From NCBI GenBank assembly GCA_004352715.1, contig SCFE01000017.1, forward strand, positions 803,791-867,790: 64,000 nucleotides of DNA, given 5' to 3'. Source of the DNA: Hofstenia miamia (Eukaryota; Xenacoelomorpha; Acoela). The notes beneath the pieces were generated by a model. It was not told where the DNA came from and searched no databases. It saw only the letters and a program-made list of their open reading frames with translations. Position numbers and translations under genes: made by a program. How positions within the stretch are numbered: position 1 is the first letter of the stretch; each line of letters opens with the position of its first letter. Shown in pieces: positions 52,244 through 62,752 of the stretch.

Positions 52244-55200
52244 CTACCTTCCATCCTCCTTCTCACTCAACGGTGGGATGGTGGAGCTGGCGACTCGCGT
52301 TTTCAGCTGTTTGTATGCATTCCTAAATGGAGTGATAAGATTTAAATCCCAAATGTTGGGATCATAAGTGTGGTTAGTTCTTGCCCTTCTTTGGGGGAGC
52401 ATACATGACTCTAAGTTGTCAGATTTACTATTATCATAAATATAATCGGTGTCAGAAAAATCATCCTCAGAAAAACTAGTTAAATTCTCATATTTTTCAT
52501 ATGTATCAACACCGTTGTCCACTAATGTAAACTCGTTATTGTAGTCTATTATGACGTTCTTTATATCCTTATTTGCTCGTTTGAGCTGCTGAAAGTGTAC
52601 CATTTTACCATTATTTAAAGTGTAAGTGTTATGGTCAAGCACCTTCTCTATAGTGAAAGGACCTTGCCAATCATTAGCAAGTTTATGTACCTGACTAATA
52701 TCTGTTGTTATATGAGGGAGGTAGGCAAAAACTCGGTCACCGCGTTTATGCGACTCTCCATATAGCTTTTTGTTAAAGGTCTTTTTCTGCCGTATACTAG
52801 ACGGATTTGTGTTGTGGCAGATGGTAAGGTGGATTTGTTGCATATCTTGAATTAATTGGTTAACATAAAGTTCCATACTTTTCTTCCATATAATTTGGAA
52901 ACATCATCGTTAATGAGGTTGTGGCTTCACGACCAAACATTGCTTTAAAAGGGCTTACGCCTGTAGTCGTATGAACAGATGTATTATAAAAATATTCTAC
53001 ACATTCAGTAACACATCTCCATTGTTTTCTGGCAGCCCGCGATAAAGCTACTCGAAGTAATTTTATAAGAGTTTGATTCAGGCGTTCTATGAGACCATTT
53101 GCTTGATGGTGATAAGCAGTGGTTAATTCATGAATGACTTCCAGTTCTTTCATTAAGGCACAGAGAAGGTTGCTCTTGAATTGAGGGCCCCGATCGGAGA
53201 CTAACTTTCACATGGGTCCATACTTCAACACCCACTCTTTAACTATTTTTTCTGCAACTTTCTCTGCCGTTGTACTGCTTAAGGGGATCATGCGGGCGAA
53301 TTTTGTAAAGCAATCAACCAGTACAAGGATGTACTGGAACCCGTCATTGTCTTGCAATAGCTGTTCAAGGTCAACGTGCACAAGTTCATTAGGACTTTCC
53401 ACTGCCCGAGACTTGAGCTTGGCTCTCTGTTTGGGGAAGTGGTTGGTGTTGTGCAAAAGGCAGCTCTTATGCCTATAGTGACGTATCGGGAGTTAAAGGT
53501 CTTTTCTGTCTGAACTATGCCTAAATGCCCCCTTTCATGGATTCTGTGGAAAAGATCTCTCCTGAAATATTCGGGGATGGCAAGTCGGTTGTTATGTCAA
53601 CTCTTAATGTACAGTACTCTGTTCCTGTTCACTTGCCAATTGTAGTGGTTAAAGTAATGATTCACTTCTGGAGGAGTGGGAAAATAGGGATCCTTCATTC
53701 TCTTCATGATTTGATCCAAGATCTAATCACAGTGTTGATGGTGCATTATCTCTTCTTCTGAAATCTCTTCTCATATGAGTATGGCGAGGATGGGTTTGCC
53801 ATTACAATCTGCATTAATCTCTGGTATTAACTGATATTCAGTATGAGGAATGAAAGAGAACAGAACTTTCTCCCCATTGGGCTTCTTGAGGTCTCTCTCA
53901 TAGCTAGGCAATGCCGTCCAGTAGTCGGCATTTAAATGGAGTTGACCAGGGTGGTGCCAGATTGAAAATGAAAAATCATTTAGGTACTTGATCCATTGAG
54001 CTACAATGTTCAATTTGTCACCACTAAATTTCTTAAGCCATGCAAGGGCACTGTTGTTGGTGCGCACAACGAATTTGGGTCCCAAGATAAAGTATCAGAA
54101 TTTCTTCAAAAACTCGACTAAGGCGAGCATCTCGCATTTTGTTGCTCCATAATTTCTTTCTGAGGCCCGGAGTTTCCTGCTAAAATATTAGACAGGGCTT
54201 TCAATTCCGTTGATGTCTTGGCTTAGGATTCCACTGATAGCTACAGTACTGGCATCGCAGTCAATGATGAAGACTTTCATGTAATCAGGAGTGTTTAATG
54301 ATGGTATTTTCTTGAGCTCATTCTTAATACCTTCCAATGCTTCTTGCTCTTGCCAAGTCCACTTGAATTCAACAGACTTTTTGAGTAAGTTAGAGATGGT
54401 TTTGGTCTTCTCTGCCAAGTCCGGGAGGAACATGCTGTAATAATTAAGAAACCCCATCAGTTGTTGCATGTCTTGACAGCTTCATGGCATTTCAATCTTT
54501 TCTAGAAATTCCCTTGCATTATTTTTTATTGAGATTTTTCCAGGTTCAACAACTTGTCCTAAAAAGACAACTTTCTTCTGTGCCAAAGAACACTTGTTTC
54601 TGTTGACTTTTCAGCCCGCTCTCTGTAGTAGATCTAGTGTGCGGCCGAGCTTATCCAGGTGTTCCTCAAAGGTGTTGCTGGCAACTAGGATATCATTGAT
54701 GTAGGCTGAGATGCCAGGTTCGAGGATGTTGGCATTGTCTTTTAGTACTTTAGACACCTATTGCTGAAACGTAGTGGGCGCATTACATAGGCTGAACACC
54801 ATGTTTTTCCACTCATACAGGCCATACAGAGTAATGAAGGCTGTTTTGGGGATGTCGGACAGTTGCATTGGCACCTGCCAGTAAGCCTTGCACAAGTCTA
54901 GGCAGGAGAAGAACTTGTACTTGCTGGCGTCATACAGTAGATCCTTGATTCTGGGCAAAGGATATGCATCCATGATCGTGATGTTGTTTAACTTTTGGAA
55001 ATCAATGCACAATCAGTATTTCTCGCCTTGTTGAATAAACACTGTTGGGGCGGATAGGGGCTGTTGCTCCCCTGAATGATCCTGCTTTTGATTAAGTCAC
55101 TTAAAATTTTTTAGTATTCCGGTTTGAGGTTCTCAGGAACTCTGCAAACTGGCAATCTGATTGGCCTGTCGTTTTTTAACTTGATAGTGTGCTCTTCACC

Positions 55201-56210
55201 CACAGCCTGACCAACACTTATCATTCCATAATTGAATACTTCATGTTTGCTATGAAGAAGAGAGACCAGAGATTTCCTCTCTTGTTGATCTAAATGAGGA
55301 TGGGAGCTGTTAGTAACTGAAGGCACCTTGACCAGAATGGTCAAGATTGACAAACAGGTGACTGGTATGTTCTCGACCTTGACAGGCACTCCTACAAGTT
55401 GTAACTGAGAGGCTCTGATCTTAACGGGGAAATTTGCTCCATTCAGGATGGTGACATGCGTCTTCCCATCAGTGACCTTGCATAAGTCAGGTGAAAAGGA
55501 GACTCTGTGTACGTATCTGCCTTGTTGTCCCACGATCATTACATCCCCGTTGATGTCGTTTCCAGATGAGACTGCAACTCTCATCCAGTGTTTCAGTTCT
55601 ATTGAGATGGACTCGCTTAGATTAAAAATGATCTCCTTCTCAGGGATGGTAGTGAGTTGGGTGGCCTCCTGATCTTTGATGGCTATCATGTTATTCTTAT
55701 AATCAATTACGCAAGAGTTCCTTTCTAGGAAATCATTTCCCAATATGAGGTCATAAGGGAGTTGATGATCTGAAGCATCAATGACCAGAATATCCACCTC
55801 AAACGGTTCTGCATGAATTCTAATCAAAGCATCCCGTAATTTCCCTTTGAGGGAGAGAGGGTTTCCTGAAGCATCAATGAGTTTGACACAAGATGGATCT
55901 AAGGATTCTCGCCTGAAACACAGCCCTCAGCAGCATTTGTCACTGATGATGGAGGCAGCAGCTGATGATGGAGGCAGCCGCTCCAGTGTCAACAGTGGCA
56001 TTAAATATGTTTCCGTTTATTTCTACAGGTATCAGATTTTTCCTTATAACCTGGGTAATAACCAAGATGTTCTGTGCACGTTTGACAGGAGACAGCACTC
56101 CAGCTAATTTAAATCCTGCGACGTAGTAGGGTTGTCAGTTGCCAAATCAACAAGGTCTTCGACCTGAGGAGACTCATTGGGCTCGTCTACAAAAAAGCCT
56201 TTGCCATCAG
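52244..56210 (-). pseudogene. pol pseudogene of element 1 (PR-RT-RH-IN)
   Basis: Order of parts: protease VDTGAAASIIS near 55980, followed by LPYDLILGNDFLERNSCVID; RT CIDFQKLNNITIMDAYPLPR and FSCLDLCKAYWQVPM (54850-55010); active site AYINDILVAS near 54675-54705, with Asn for the first Asp; RNase H FIIDCDASTVAISGILSQ near 54210-54280; integrase FQYILVLVDCFTKFA near 53310-53350, VLKYGPM, ELTTAYHHQANGLIERLNQT near 53080-53130; GPF-like tail NDWQGPFTIEKVLDHNTY near 52640-52680; C-terminal acidic segment ending STIPPLSEKEDGR. A 19-bp tandem duplication lies right after DTGA, and a 34-bp deletion removes the CxxC of the integrase finger. Confidence 0.85.
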
Positions 56211-56229
56211 CAATTAGCTGTATCTTAGC

Positions 56230-58458
56230 TTTGCACTGGGACTTGAGGTGCCCCTTTTCTCCACAGGTAAAGCATCAGACTGAGGACATATTGAATCCCT
56301 TTTTGGAAATTGTGGGCTTTATTGTTTTGAGCCTTTTCATACCAGAGAGGTTGGTAATGTCCTTGTTGATTTGCTGCAAGTTATGCAGCATATAAACCAT
56401 GCTGATGGCTTTTCAGATAATTTCATGCAGGCTCTCCTCCGGATCACACTTGACTTCCAGCCTGTTCCTGATGGATGGAGGGAAACCTCGACATATGTAG
56501 GAAAAAAGATTGTGGCACAAGTACTCACTCAATAGGCTGCTGAGTCGAAATAGCCGCTCGACCTGGGTAATGTAGTTCCTTATGTCATTGCCAAACTTAA
56601 AGGACATATTGCACAGCAAGGTTTTGTACTGGTGTTTGATGTGTGGAGCTCTATAGTGATCTTCAAAAAATCCAATCAGTAACTGGTAATTAGTCTTAAT
56701 ATTGTGCTCGAGCATCATATATTGGTTGTAAGCCAAGCTGCTGAGGTAGAGTGGGAACTGAGATACTGCTGACTCCTGTGAGTTTTTATATTGCTTCATT
56801 GTGAGCTCGAATAAAAAGAACCACTCATCAAAAGATTGCGATGCAGCATCAATTTGGCCAGTAAACTTTGGGAGAACAGAATGTTTACTGAACACCTGCA
56901 TTTGTCCATTAGACTTAAGAGGAAGAATAGATTTCCGATACCTTGGTTGATCTTTCGCGCCTGATTGTCCCTGAAGTGGGCTGGTATCACTTACATGTTC
57001 TTTGAAAGTAGGCACCACTATGGTGCNGATCACACTTGACTTCCAGCCTGCTCCTAATGGATGGAGGGAAACCTCGACATATATAGGAAAAAAGATCGTG
57101 GCATGAATACTTGCTCAATAGGCTGCTCAGTCAAAATAGTCACTCAACCTGGGTAATGTAGTTCTTTATGTCATCACCAAACTTAAAAGACATATTGCAC
57201 AGCAAGGTTTTGTACTGGTGTTTGATGTGTGGAGCTCTATAGTGATCTTCAAAAAATCCAATCAGTAACTGGTAATTGGTCTTAATATTGCATTCGAGCA
57301 TCATATATTGGTTGTAAGCCAAGCTGCTGAGGTAGAGTGGGAACTGAGACACTGCTGACTCCTGTGAGTTTTTATATTGCTTCATTGTGAGCTCAAATAA
57401 AAAGAACAACTCATCAAACGATTGTGATATGGCATCGATTTGGCCAGTAAATTTCAGGAGAACAGAATGTTTGCTGAACACCTGCATTTGTCCGTTAGAC
57501 TCGAGAGGAAGAATAGATTTCCAATACCTTGGTTGATCTTTCGCGCCTGATTGTCCCTGAAGTGGGCTGGTATCACTTACATGTTCTTTGAAAGTAGGCA
57601 CCACTATGGTGCTCACTGGGTTGGGCAACAATTGAACATACCCAGTCTGAGGAATAGCTCTGGTGGTGACAGTAGACACTTGAGTAAGAGCTGATTGTGT
57701 GAACGTGGGGTGACTGCTCAGAGAGTTTGTGCAAAATAGAACAGAACTAGGGATTACTGGAGAGCCTTTGAAAGAAGAAGCTGTATGTGGGGGTGGCTCA
57801 CACCAACTGACTGAACCATCTGCGCTACTTGACCAATGATCCTTTCTGCTAACTCATCTAAAGCTTTGTTGAGTGTGGTGTGAGTTACATACTCATCATT
57901 TCTGCATGACCGCGCCTCCTCTTGGTGATGCGAATTATTAACAGCACTCTTCAACTCGTGAATCTGTAATTCTAAGGCAATGGTCGACTCTAGCATCTGC
58001 CTTTCCATCCTCTGGTATGCCACATGCTGTGTATTTATTTCAGCTTGGAGAGACTCCACGCGACGTTTGCTCTCCATCCTTAATGCCACTTGCTGAGCTA
58101 AGGCTTCTTTCAAATGTTTGATTTCAGTGTGGTGGATGTCAAACTGCGGCATGGACTGGTTAGTGGCGCTGACATGACTGCGAGGATGGCTAGGAATCGG
58201 AGGAGCATTCTGAGTGTTCAGAATATGGCGCAAGTTTTGGTGAAATTCTGGGATCATGGCGTCGCTGTAAGGGATGGTCGCAGCGTTTTGATCCATCCTT
58301 TGCGTAATCGGGGTAGGAGAATTGGGCTGAGAAAAATCGAGTAAAGGTCCAACGGTACAAGGTGTAATATTCGGGCTACCAATGCTTGTACAGGGGACGC
58401 TCCGCATTGGAGAAGTCCCAAAAGTAGAAGAGTAAGTAACAGTACGACTAGAATCCAT
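56230..58458 (-). pseudogene. gag of element 1, with assembly duplication
   Basis: Start MDSSRTVTYSSTFGTSP at 58458. A coiled-coil follows (HTEIKHLKEALAQQVALRME, LESTIALELQIHELKSAVNN), then a linker, then the capsid-like part (KFTGQIDAISQSFDELFFLF, YNQYMMLE, IGFFEDHYRAPHIKHQYKTL, YITQVE). This capsid part occurs twice, at 57140-57679 and 56413-57023, almost identical and separated by a single N at 57027. CCHC knuckle CFTCGEKGHLKSQC lies near 56235-56280. The product would build the particle and package RNA. Confidence 0.8.
57027..57027. other. Single-N assembly join
   Basis: It separates two near-identical copies of the capsid-coding segment, so it is best read as unmerged overlapping or allelic contigs rather than a biological duplication. 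Confidence 0.7.
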
Positions 58459-58856
58459 AATAACTTAATAACAAAACAATAATTTCCAGTAACTGGCAGT
58501 AGGGATCATCATTTCCATGGACACAAAAGAAAACATGGCTTGTGGAAGTAACGACAAGTAACAGACAAATTGGGGAACATGGCGGTATCTGGTAATAAAT
58601 CCAACACATAAAGCACTGAGAGAGTAAAACAAAATAAGGAATTTAACAGATGACATCAGCCAAACAAGACACACTAAGGGTTTCGTCGACATCTTTCAAG
58701 GGTGGAGAAGTTAAGTTATACATTGATAGGTGAACTTACACTGAAGTCCCACAGCAATCAGGGGAAACAACGATCCCAGCTGATACGCACCAAACGAAAA
58801 CCAACTAACATCCAGACCATCGAAAGTAACAACAAGATTAGATAGTTATCACGTCA

Positions 58857-58876
58857 GCGTCCTGTCACGGTCGCCA
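58857..58876 (-). promoter_or_regulatory. Primer binding site, tRNA-Arg type (element 1)
   Basis: TGGCGACCGTGACAGGACG on the minus strand directly follows the LTR end GATTCTACA. It fits the complement of an animal tRNA-Arg 3' end recalled as ..CCTGTCACGGTCGCCA. Confidence 0.6.
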
Positions 58877-59013
58877 TGTAGAATCGTGGGCTGGTGGGGT
58901 AACGTAACTAGAAAACTAATTGACTCTGCAGAAGGTTTGAATAGTGTTTACAAAACAGCCACGATTCCGGAAAATAGAATAACATAGAACTTATAACTTA
59001 TAGATGTAACATT
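58877..59013 (-). repeat. 5' LTR of element 1, 3' end only
   Basis: Matches the 3' end of the LTR at 50162 (GACTCTGCAGAAGG, AAACTAATT, AACTTATA). The rest lies in the 1000-N gap. Confidence 0.8.
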
Positions 59014-60013
59014 NNNNNNNNNNNNNNNNNNNNNNNNNNNNNNNNNNNNNNNNNNNNNNNNNNNNNNNNNNNNNNNNNNNNNNNNNNNNNNNNNNNNNNN
59101 NNNNNNNNNNNNNNNNNNNNNNNNNNNNNNNNNNNNNNNNNNNNNNNNNNNNNNNNNNNNNNNNNNNNNNNNNNNNNNNNNNNNNNNNNNNNNNNNNNNN
59201 NNNNNNNNNNNNNNNNNNNNNNNNNNNNNNNNNNNNNNNNNNNNNNNNNNNNNNNNNNNNNNNNNNNNNNNNNNNNNNNNNNNNNNNNNNNNNNNNNNNN
59301 NNNNNNNNNNNNNNNNNNNNNNNNNNNNNNNNNNNNNNNNNNNNNNNNNNNNNNNNNNNNNNNNNNNNNNNNNNNNNNNNNNNNNNNNNNNNNNNNNNNN
59401 NNNNNNNNNNNNNNNNNNNNNNNNNNNNNNNNNNNNNNNNNNNNNNNNNNNNNNNNNNNNNNNNNNNNNNNNNNNNNNNNNNNNNNNNNNNNNNNNNNNN
59501 NNNNNNNNNNNNNNNNNNNNNNNNNNNNNNNNNNNNNNNNNNNNNNNNNNNNNNNNNNNNNNNNNNNNNNNNNNNNNNNNNNNNNNNNNNNNNNNNNNNN
59601 NNNNNNNNNNNNNNNNNNNNNNNNNNNNNNNNNNNNNNNNNNNNNNNNNNNNNNNNNNNNNNNNNNNNNNNNNNNNNNNNNNNNNNNNNNNNNNNNNNNN
59701 NNNNNNNNNNNNNNNNNNNNNNNNNNNNNNNNNNNNNNNNNNNNNNNNNNNNNNNNNNNNNNNNNNNNNNNNNNNNNNNNNNNNNNNNNNNNNNNNNNNN
59801 NNNNNNNNNNNNNNNNNNNNNNNNNNNNNNNNNNNNNNNNNNNNNNNNNNNNNNNNNNNNNNNNNNNNNNNNNNNNNNNNNNNNNNNNNNNNNNNNNNNN
59901 NNNNNNNNNNNNNNNNNNNNNNNNNNNNNNNNNNNNNNNNNNNNNNNNNNNNNNNNNNNNNNNNNNNNNNNNNNNNNNNNNNNNNNNNNNNNNNNNNNNN
60001 NNNNNNNNNNNNN
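59014..60013. other. Assembly gap (1000 N)
   Basis: Exactly 1000 N, probably a placeholder length. It hides the rest of the element 1 LTR and the end of the inverted LTR to its right. Confidence 0.95.
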
Positions 60014-60962
60014 TAGCCTCTATTTTGTTTCATGAATATGCAACCAGACTTGTTACTAGCTACTTGATTAATTTTACATTTAGCCATTACCAAAATATAT
60101 TGGATTTAATAATCAGTTTAATAGTTGGCAGCTTCCTAACCTACATTTACTAATTAGTACATGCTCAGTAACTTTATCAGTCACATTATAGTAAATAGTT
60201 TGGATCTAAAATAGTATAAATATATTTCCTAGGTTTTGGTCATCCAACCATATTTTGAGTCTATTATTTTTATTACATGTACTAAATGATCAATAGTCAA
60301 CTAAATGAGAGAAAAACCCCATACCTAACATAAGTGCACTTTCATGATCTGGCACAAAGACCCTAGAATCAATCTTGTGATGGATCCAGCCCACTACTAA
60401 ACACTACTCATTTAGCTTGACATTGTATTAAATAATCAAACCATATCAATAGAACAAAGTAAGAATTCTGAATAAAATTTTTATCAATTGCATACAGTGG
60501 TTCAAATCTATTTGTAGTAATTTTTGAAAAGTACCTGTCAATTTCAAATTTAAACTCTTTGTCTGCCAATATGGNNNNNNNNNNNNNNNNNNNNNNNNNN
60601 NNNNNNNNNNNNNNNNNNNNNNNNNNNNNNNNNNNNNNNNNNNNNNNNNNNNNNNNNNNNNNNNNNNNNNNNNNNNNNNNNNNNNNNNNNNNNNNNNNNN
60701 NNNNNNNNNNNNNNNCTCTTAGTCTGCCAATATGGTGGCTAAAAATAATGGAAGTGATTTTGCCCCTTCCGTTTTGCCAAAAGTATTATTATCAACAGAT
60801 ACTAATCTCTCATAGTTGACACTTATTTTTGCTTGGTTGCATAATACAAATTAATCTAAACTGATTGTATTATTTTATAATATTTCTAATCATAATTCTT
60901 CTTCAATCTTATTCTCTTGATGATTTGACATTAGCAGCTTAGTTCATTTGGATGATGCTACA
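60014..60962 (-). repeat. LTR of a third family, inverted copy
   Basis: On the minus strand it starts TGTAGCATCATCC at 60962 and runs into the gap. It is the inverted counterpart of 61622-62752: GGCTAAAAATAATGGAAG, TTGCATAATACAAA and ACCAAAATATATTGG are shared throughout. A 141-N gap (60575-60715) interrupts it, but the same GTCTGCCAATATGG lies on both sides, so the gap is probably not real. Confidence 0.75.
60575..60715. other. Assembly gap (141 N)
   Basis: Flanked by a repeated 14-mer, GTCTGCCAATATGG, suggesting that flanking contigs overlap. Confidence 0.95.
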
Positions 60963-61626
60963 TTATACACAAAAGGAAAATCAATAAATATACAGCTTAA
61001 AGATTTAAGAAATGAAATTGAAAGCCACAAGACTAAAGTGATAATACTATTCTCAGGAGTAAGTGACATGGTATGGATGGACATTTGTGATAAGAAATAT
61101 CAAAATTACAATGTCACAAAATGAGTACAAATAATAACAATGATGCAAATTAACAAAAATGACCCAAATGAAATAATGGAAAAAGAGGTAATAGAGAACA
61201 TCAGCTTTTCCTATAAAGACATGGCAAATACACAAGGCCTAAGGAAAGTTTTTACATCTTTCTATCTGGAAACAGCAATACCAGATGAATTAGTACATAC
61301 AGCTGATCAGATGCCCAGATGACCCTCATGATTGGATTGAAAGGGATTCATTTATATCAAAAATATTATGAGATATTCTTGAGAAAAATTGATGAACTAA
61401 GGGAAATAACACCCATTTTAGAGAACATTAAAAGGCAAAATTTCTGAAGTACACTAACACAGTAACAACAGAGAGAGAAGCTGTACTCAAGATGACAAAA
61501 CAGCTGGAGTTTGAGAAAACCAATTGGGATGATCAGCAGGCAGAATTAATAACACAAAAAGCAGACACAGTGGTACATGGAGAGCAGGCAGTGCTAAAAA
61601 TAACACAAGCTGAGAAGGGGGTGTAG
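60963..61626 (+). pseudogene. ORF3 C-terminal region with SGNH-like motifs, next to LTR
   Basis: Text KVIILFSGVSDMVWMDI (61036-61086) is followed by KYQNYNVTK-VQIITMM and NDPNEIMEKEVIENISFSY. After a frameshift comes CPDDPHDWIE near 61305-61335. The tail TTEREAVLKMTKQLEFEKTN then runs on to ITQAEKGV. The stop codon TAG is formed by the first bases of the LTR (GTG TAG). SG-V-S-D corresponds to G-x-N-D block III and DDPH to a D-x-x-H block of SGNH hydrolases; these assignments are tentative. It is broken by at least one stop and one frameshift. Confidence 0.55.
61608..61621 (+). promoter_or_regulatory. Polypurine tract
   Basis: AAGCTGAGAAGGGGG directly precedes the LTR start TGTAGCATC. It overlaps the end of ORF3. 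Confidence 0.65.
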
Positions 61627-62752
61627 CATCATCCAAGACAAATTAAGTTGCTAATGAAAGATAGTCAGTGAAGACAAACTAAGATTGAATTTAAATGTGA
61701 TTAGAAATATATCATAAATATTAATTATCATCTTAGATTAGTTTTGTATTATGCAACCAGGAACTATCAGTGAAAATGATTATAATTAGTATCTGTTAAT
61801 TCTACTAATTTGGCAAAACAAAGGGGCAAATTGCTTCCATTATTTTTAGCCATCTTGGCAGAAGAACTTCTAAAATTTGAAATCAATAGTTACTTTTTTG
61901 GATAAATTATAAATAGAGTGAAATTCATTGTAACAATTGATAAAGAAAGTTCTTTGGAATTCTTATATTAATTTTGATTACAGTTTGATTATTTAGTACA
62001 ATGTTCAGCTAAACCATTAGTGTTCAGTAGTGGCAAGGATCCCATAATGGGAATGATTCTAGGTTCCTTGTTCCAAGCCACAAACCTGCACTTAAGTTAG
62101 GGATACAACTAGGAGTTTTTACTTCCATTTAGCTAACTATCAATCCTATAATACATGTACAAACAATAATGAAGTCATTATAAGCCTGGTAAGCAAAACA
62201 TAGACATTTATATTTATATTATTCTAGATCCAAATTAATGACTATAGCATGACTGATAATGTGACCATGTGTGTATCAATTATTACATGTATGGTAGGAA
62301 GCTGCTCAATTAAAGCCAATATATTTTGGTAATTGCTAATTACATAAATAATTAAGCAGCTAGTAACAATCAAGGTTGCAGTACATTTGACAAATTGAGA
62401 CTAAGTTGAGTTGTGTTGAGTCTTGAGTAAGCACTGTGCTAGGATACACATAAATTGCCTCACTGAGCTGAGAGGTGGAACTCATTTACTTGGAACATAG
62501 AAGAGTGGTTGTTACTTAATGTGAAGATCAGTTTTGGGTGGATGCCCAACCACTAACAACTGGCAAGGATGCTGTGAAGGTTGTCACCTAAATAGTGTTC
62601 ATTATATCATCAATTAATTATAGTTACTGGAGCTTAATAATGCAGAAGTTAAGCAGTCTAAATTTAGAACATCCCTACCTGCTAGTACACTACACCAATT
62701 ATAGTAGTATAATAGAGATATTGGATGTCAAATCCTGGTAGAGGATGCTACA
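61622..62752 (+). repeat. LTR of a third family (1131 bp)
   Basis: Starts TGTAGCATC and ends GATGCTACA, a 9-bp terminal inverted repeat. It is preceded by a polypurine tract and ORF3, so it is a 3' LTR on the plus strand. The inverted copy lies at 60014-60962. Confidence 0.75.

Larger units (their letters stand above)
50162..59013 (-). mobile_element. Ty3/gypsy element 1, least decayed copy
   Basis: On the minus strand: 5' LTR (partly in the gap), Arg-type primer site, leader, gag, protease, RT, RNase H, integrase, shortened ORF3, polypurine tract and LTR at 50897-50162. It keeps many CpG dinucleotides lost elsewhere and has long open stretches, but a frameshifting duplication in protease, a 34-bp deletion in the integrase finger and an assembly duplication in gag break it. 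Confidence 0.85.

Noticed and set aside
56413-57679. Tandem capsid duplication as a biological feature of gag
   Set aside because: The two copies are separated by a single N and nearly identical, more consistent with unmerged contigs.
58948-60093. 381-residue ORF across the 1000-N gap
   Set aside because: Nearly all residues are unknown; no coding evidence.
60014-62752. Long terminal inverted repeats suggesting a Polinton/Maverick or other giant DNA transposon
   Set aside because: Both arms have LTR ends (TGTAGCATC...), one is preceded by a polypurine tract and ORF3, and no DNA polymerase B, packaging ATPase or capsid gene is seen.
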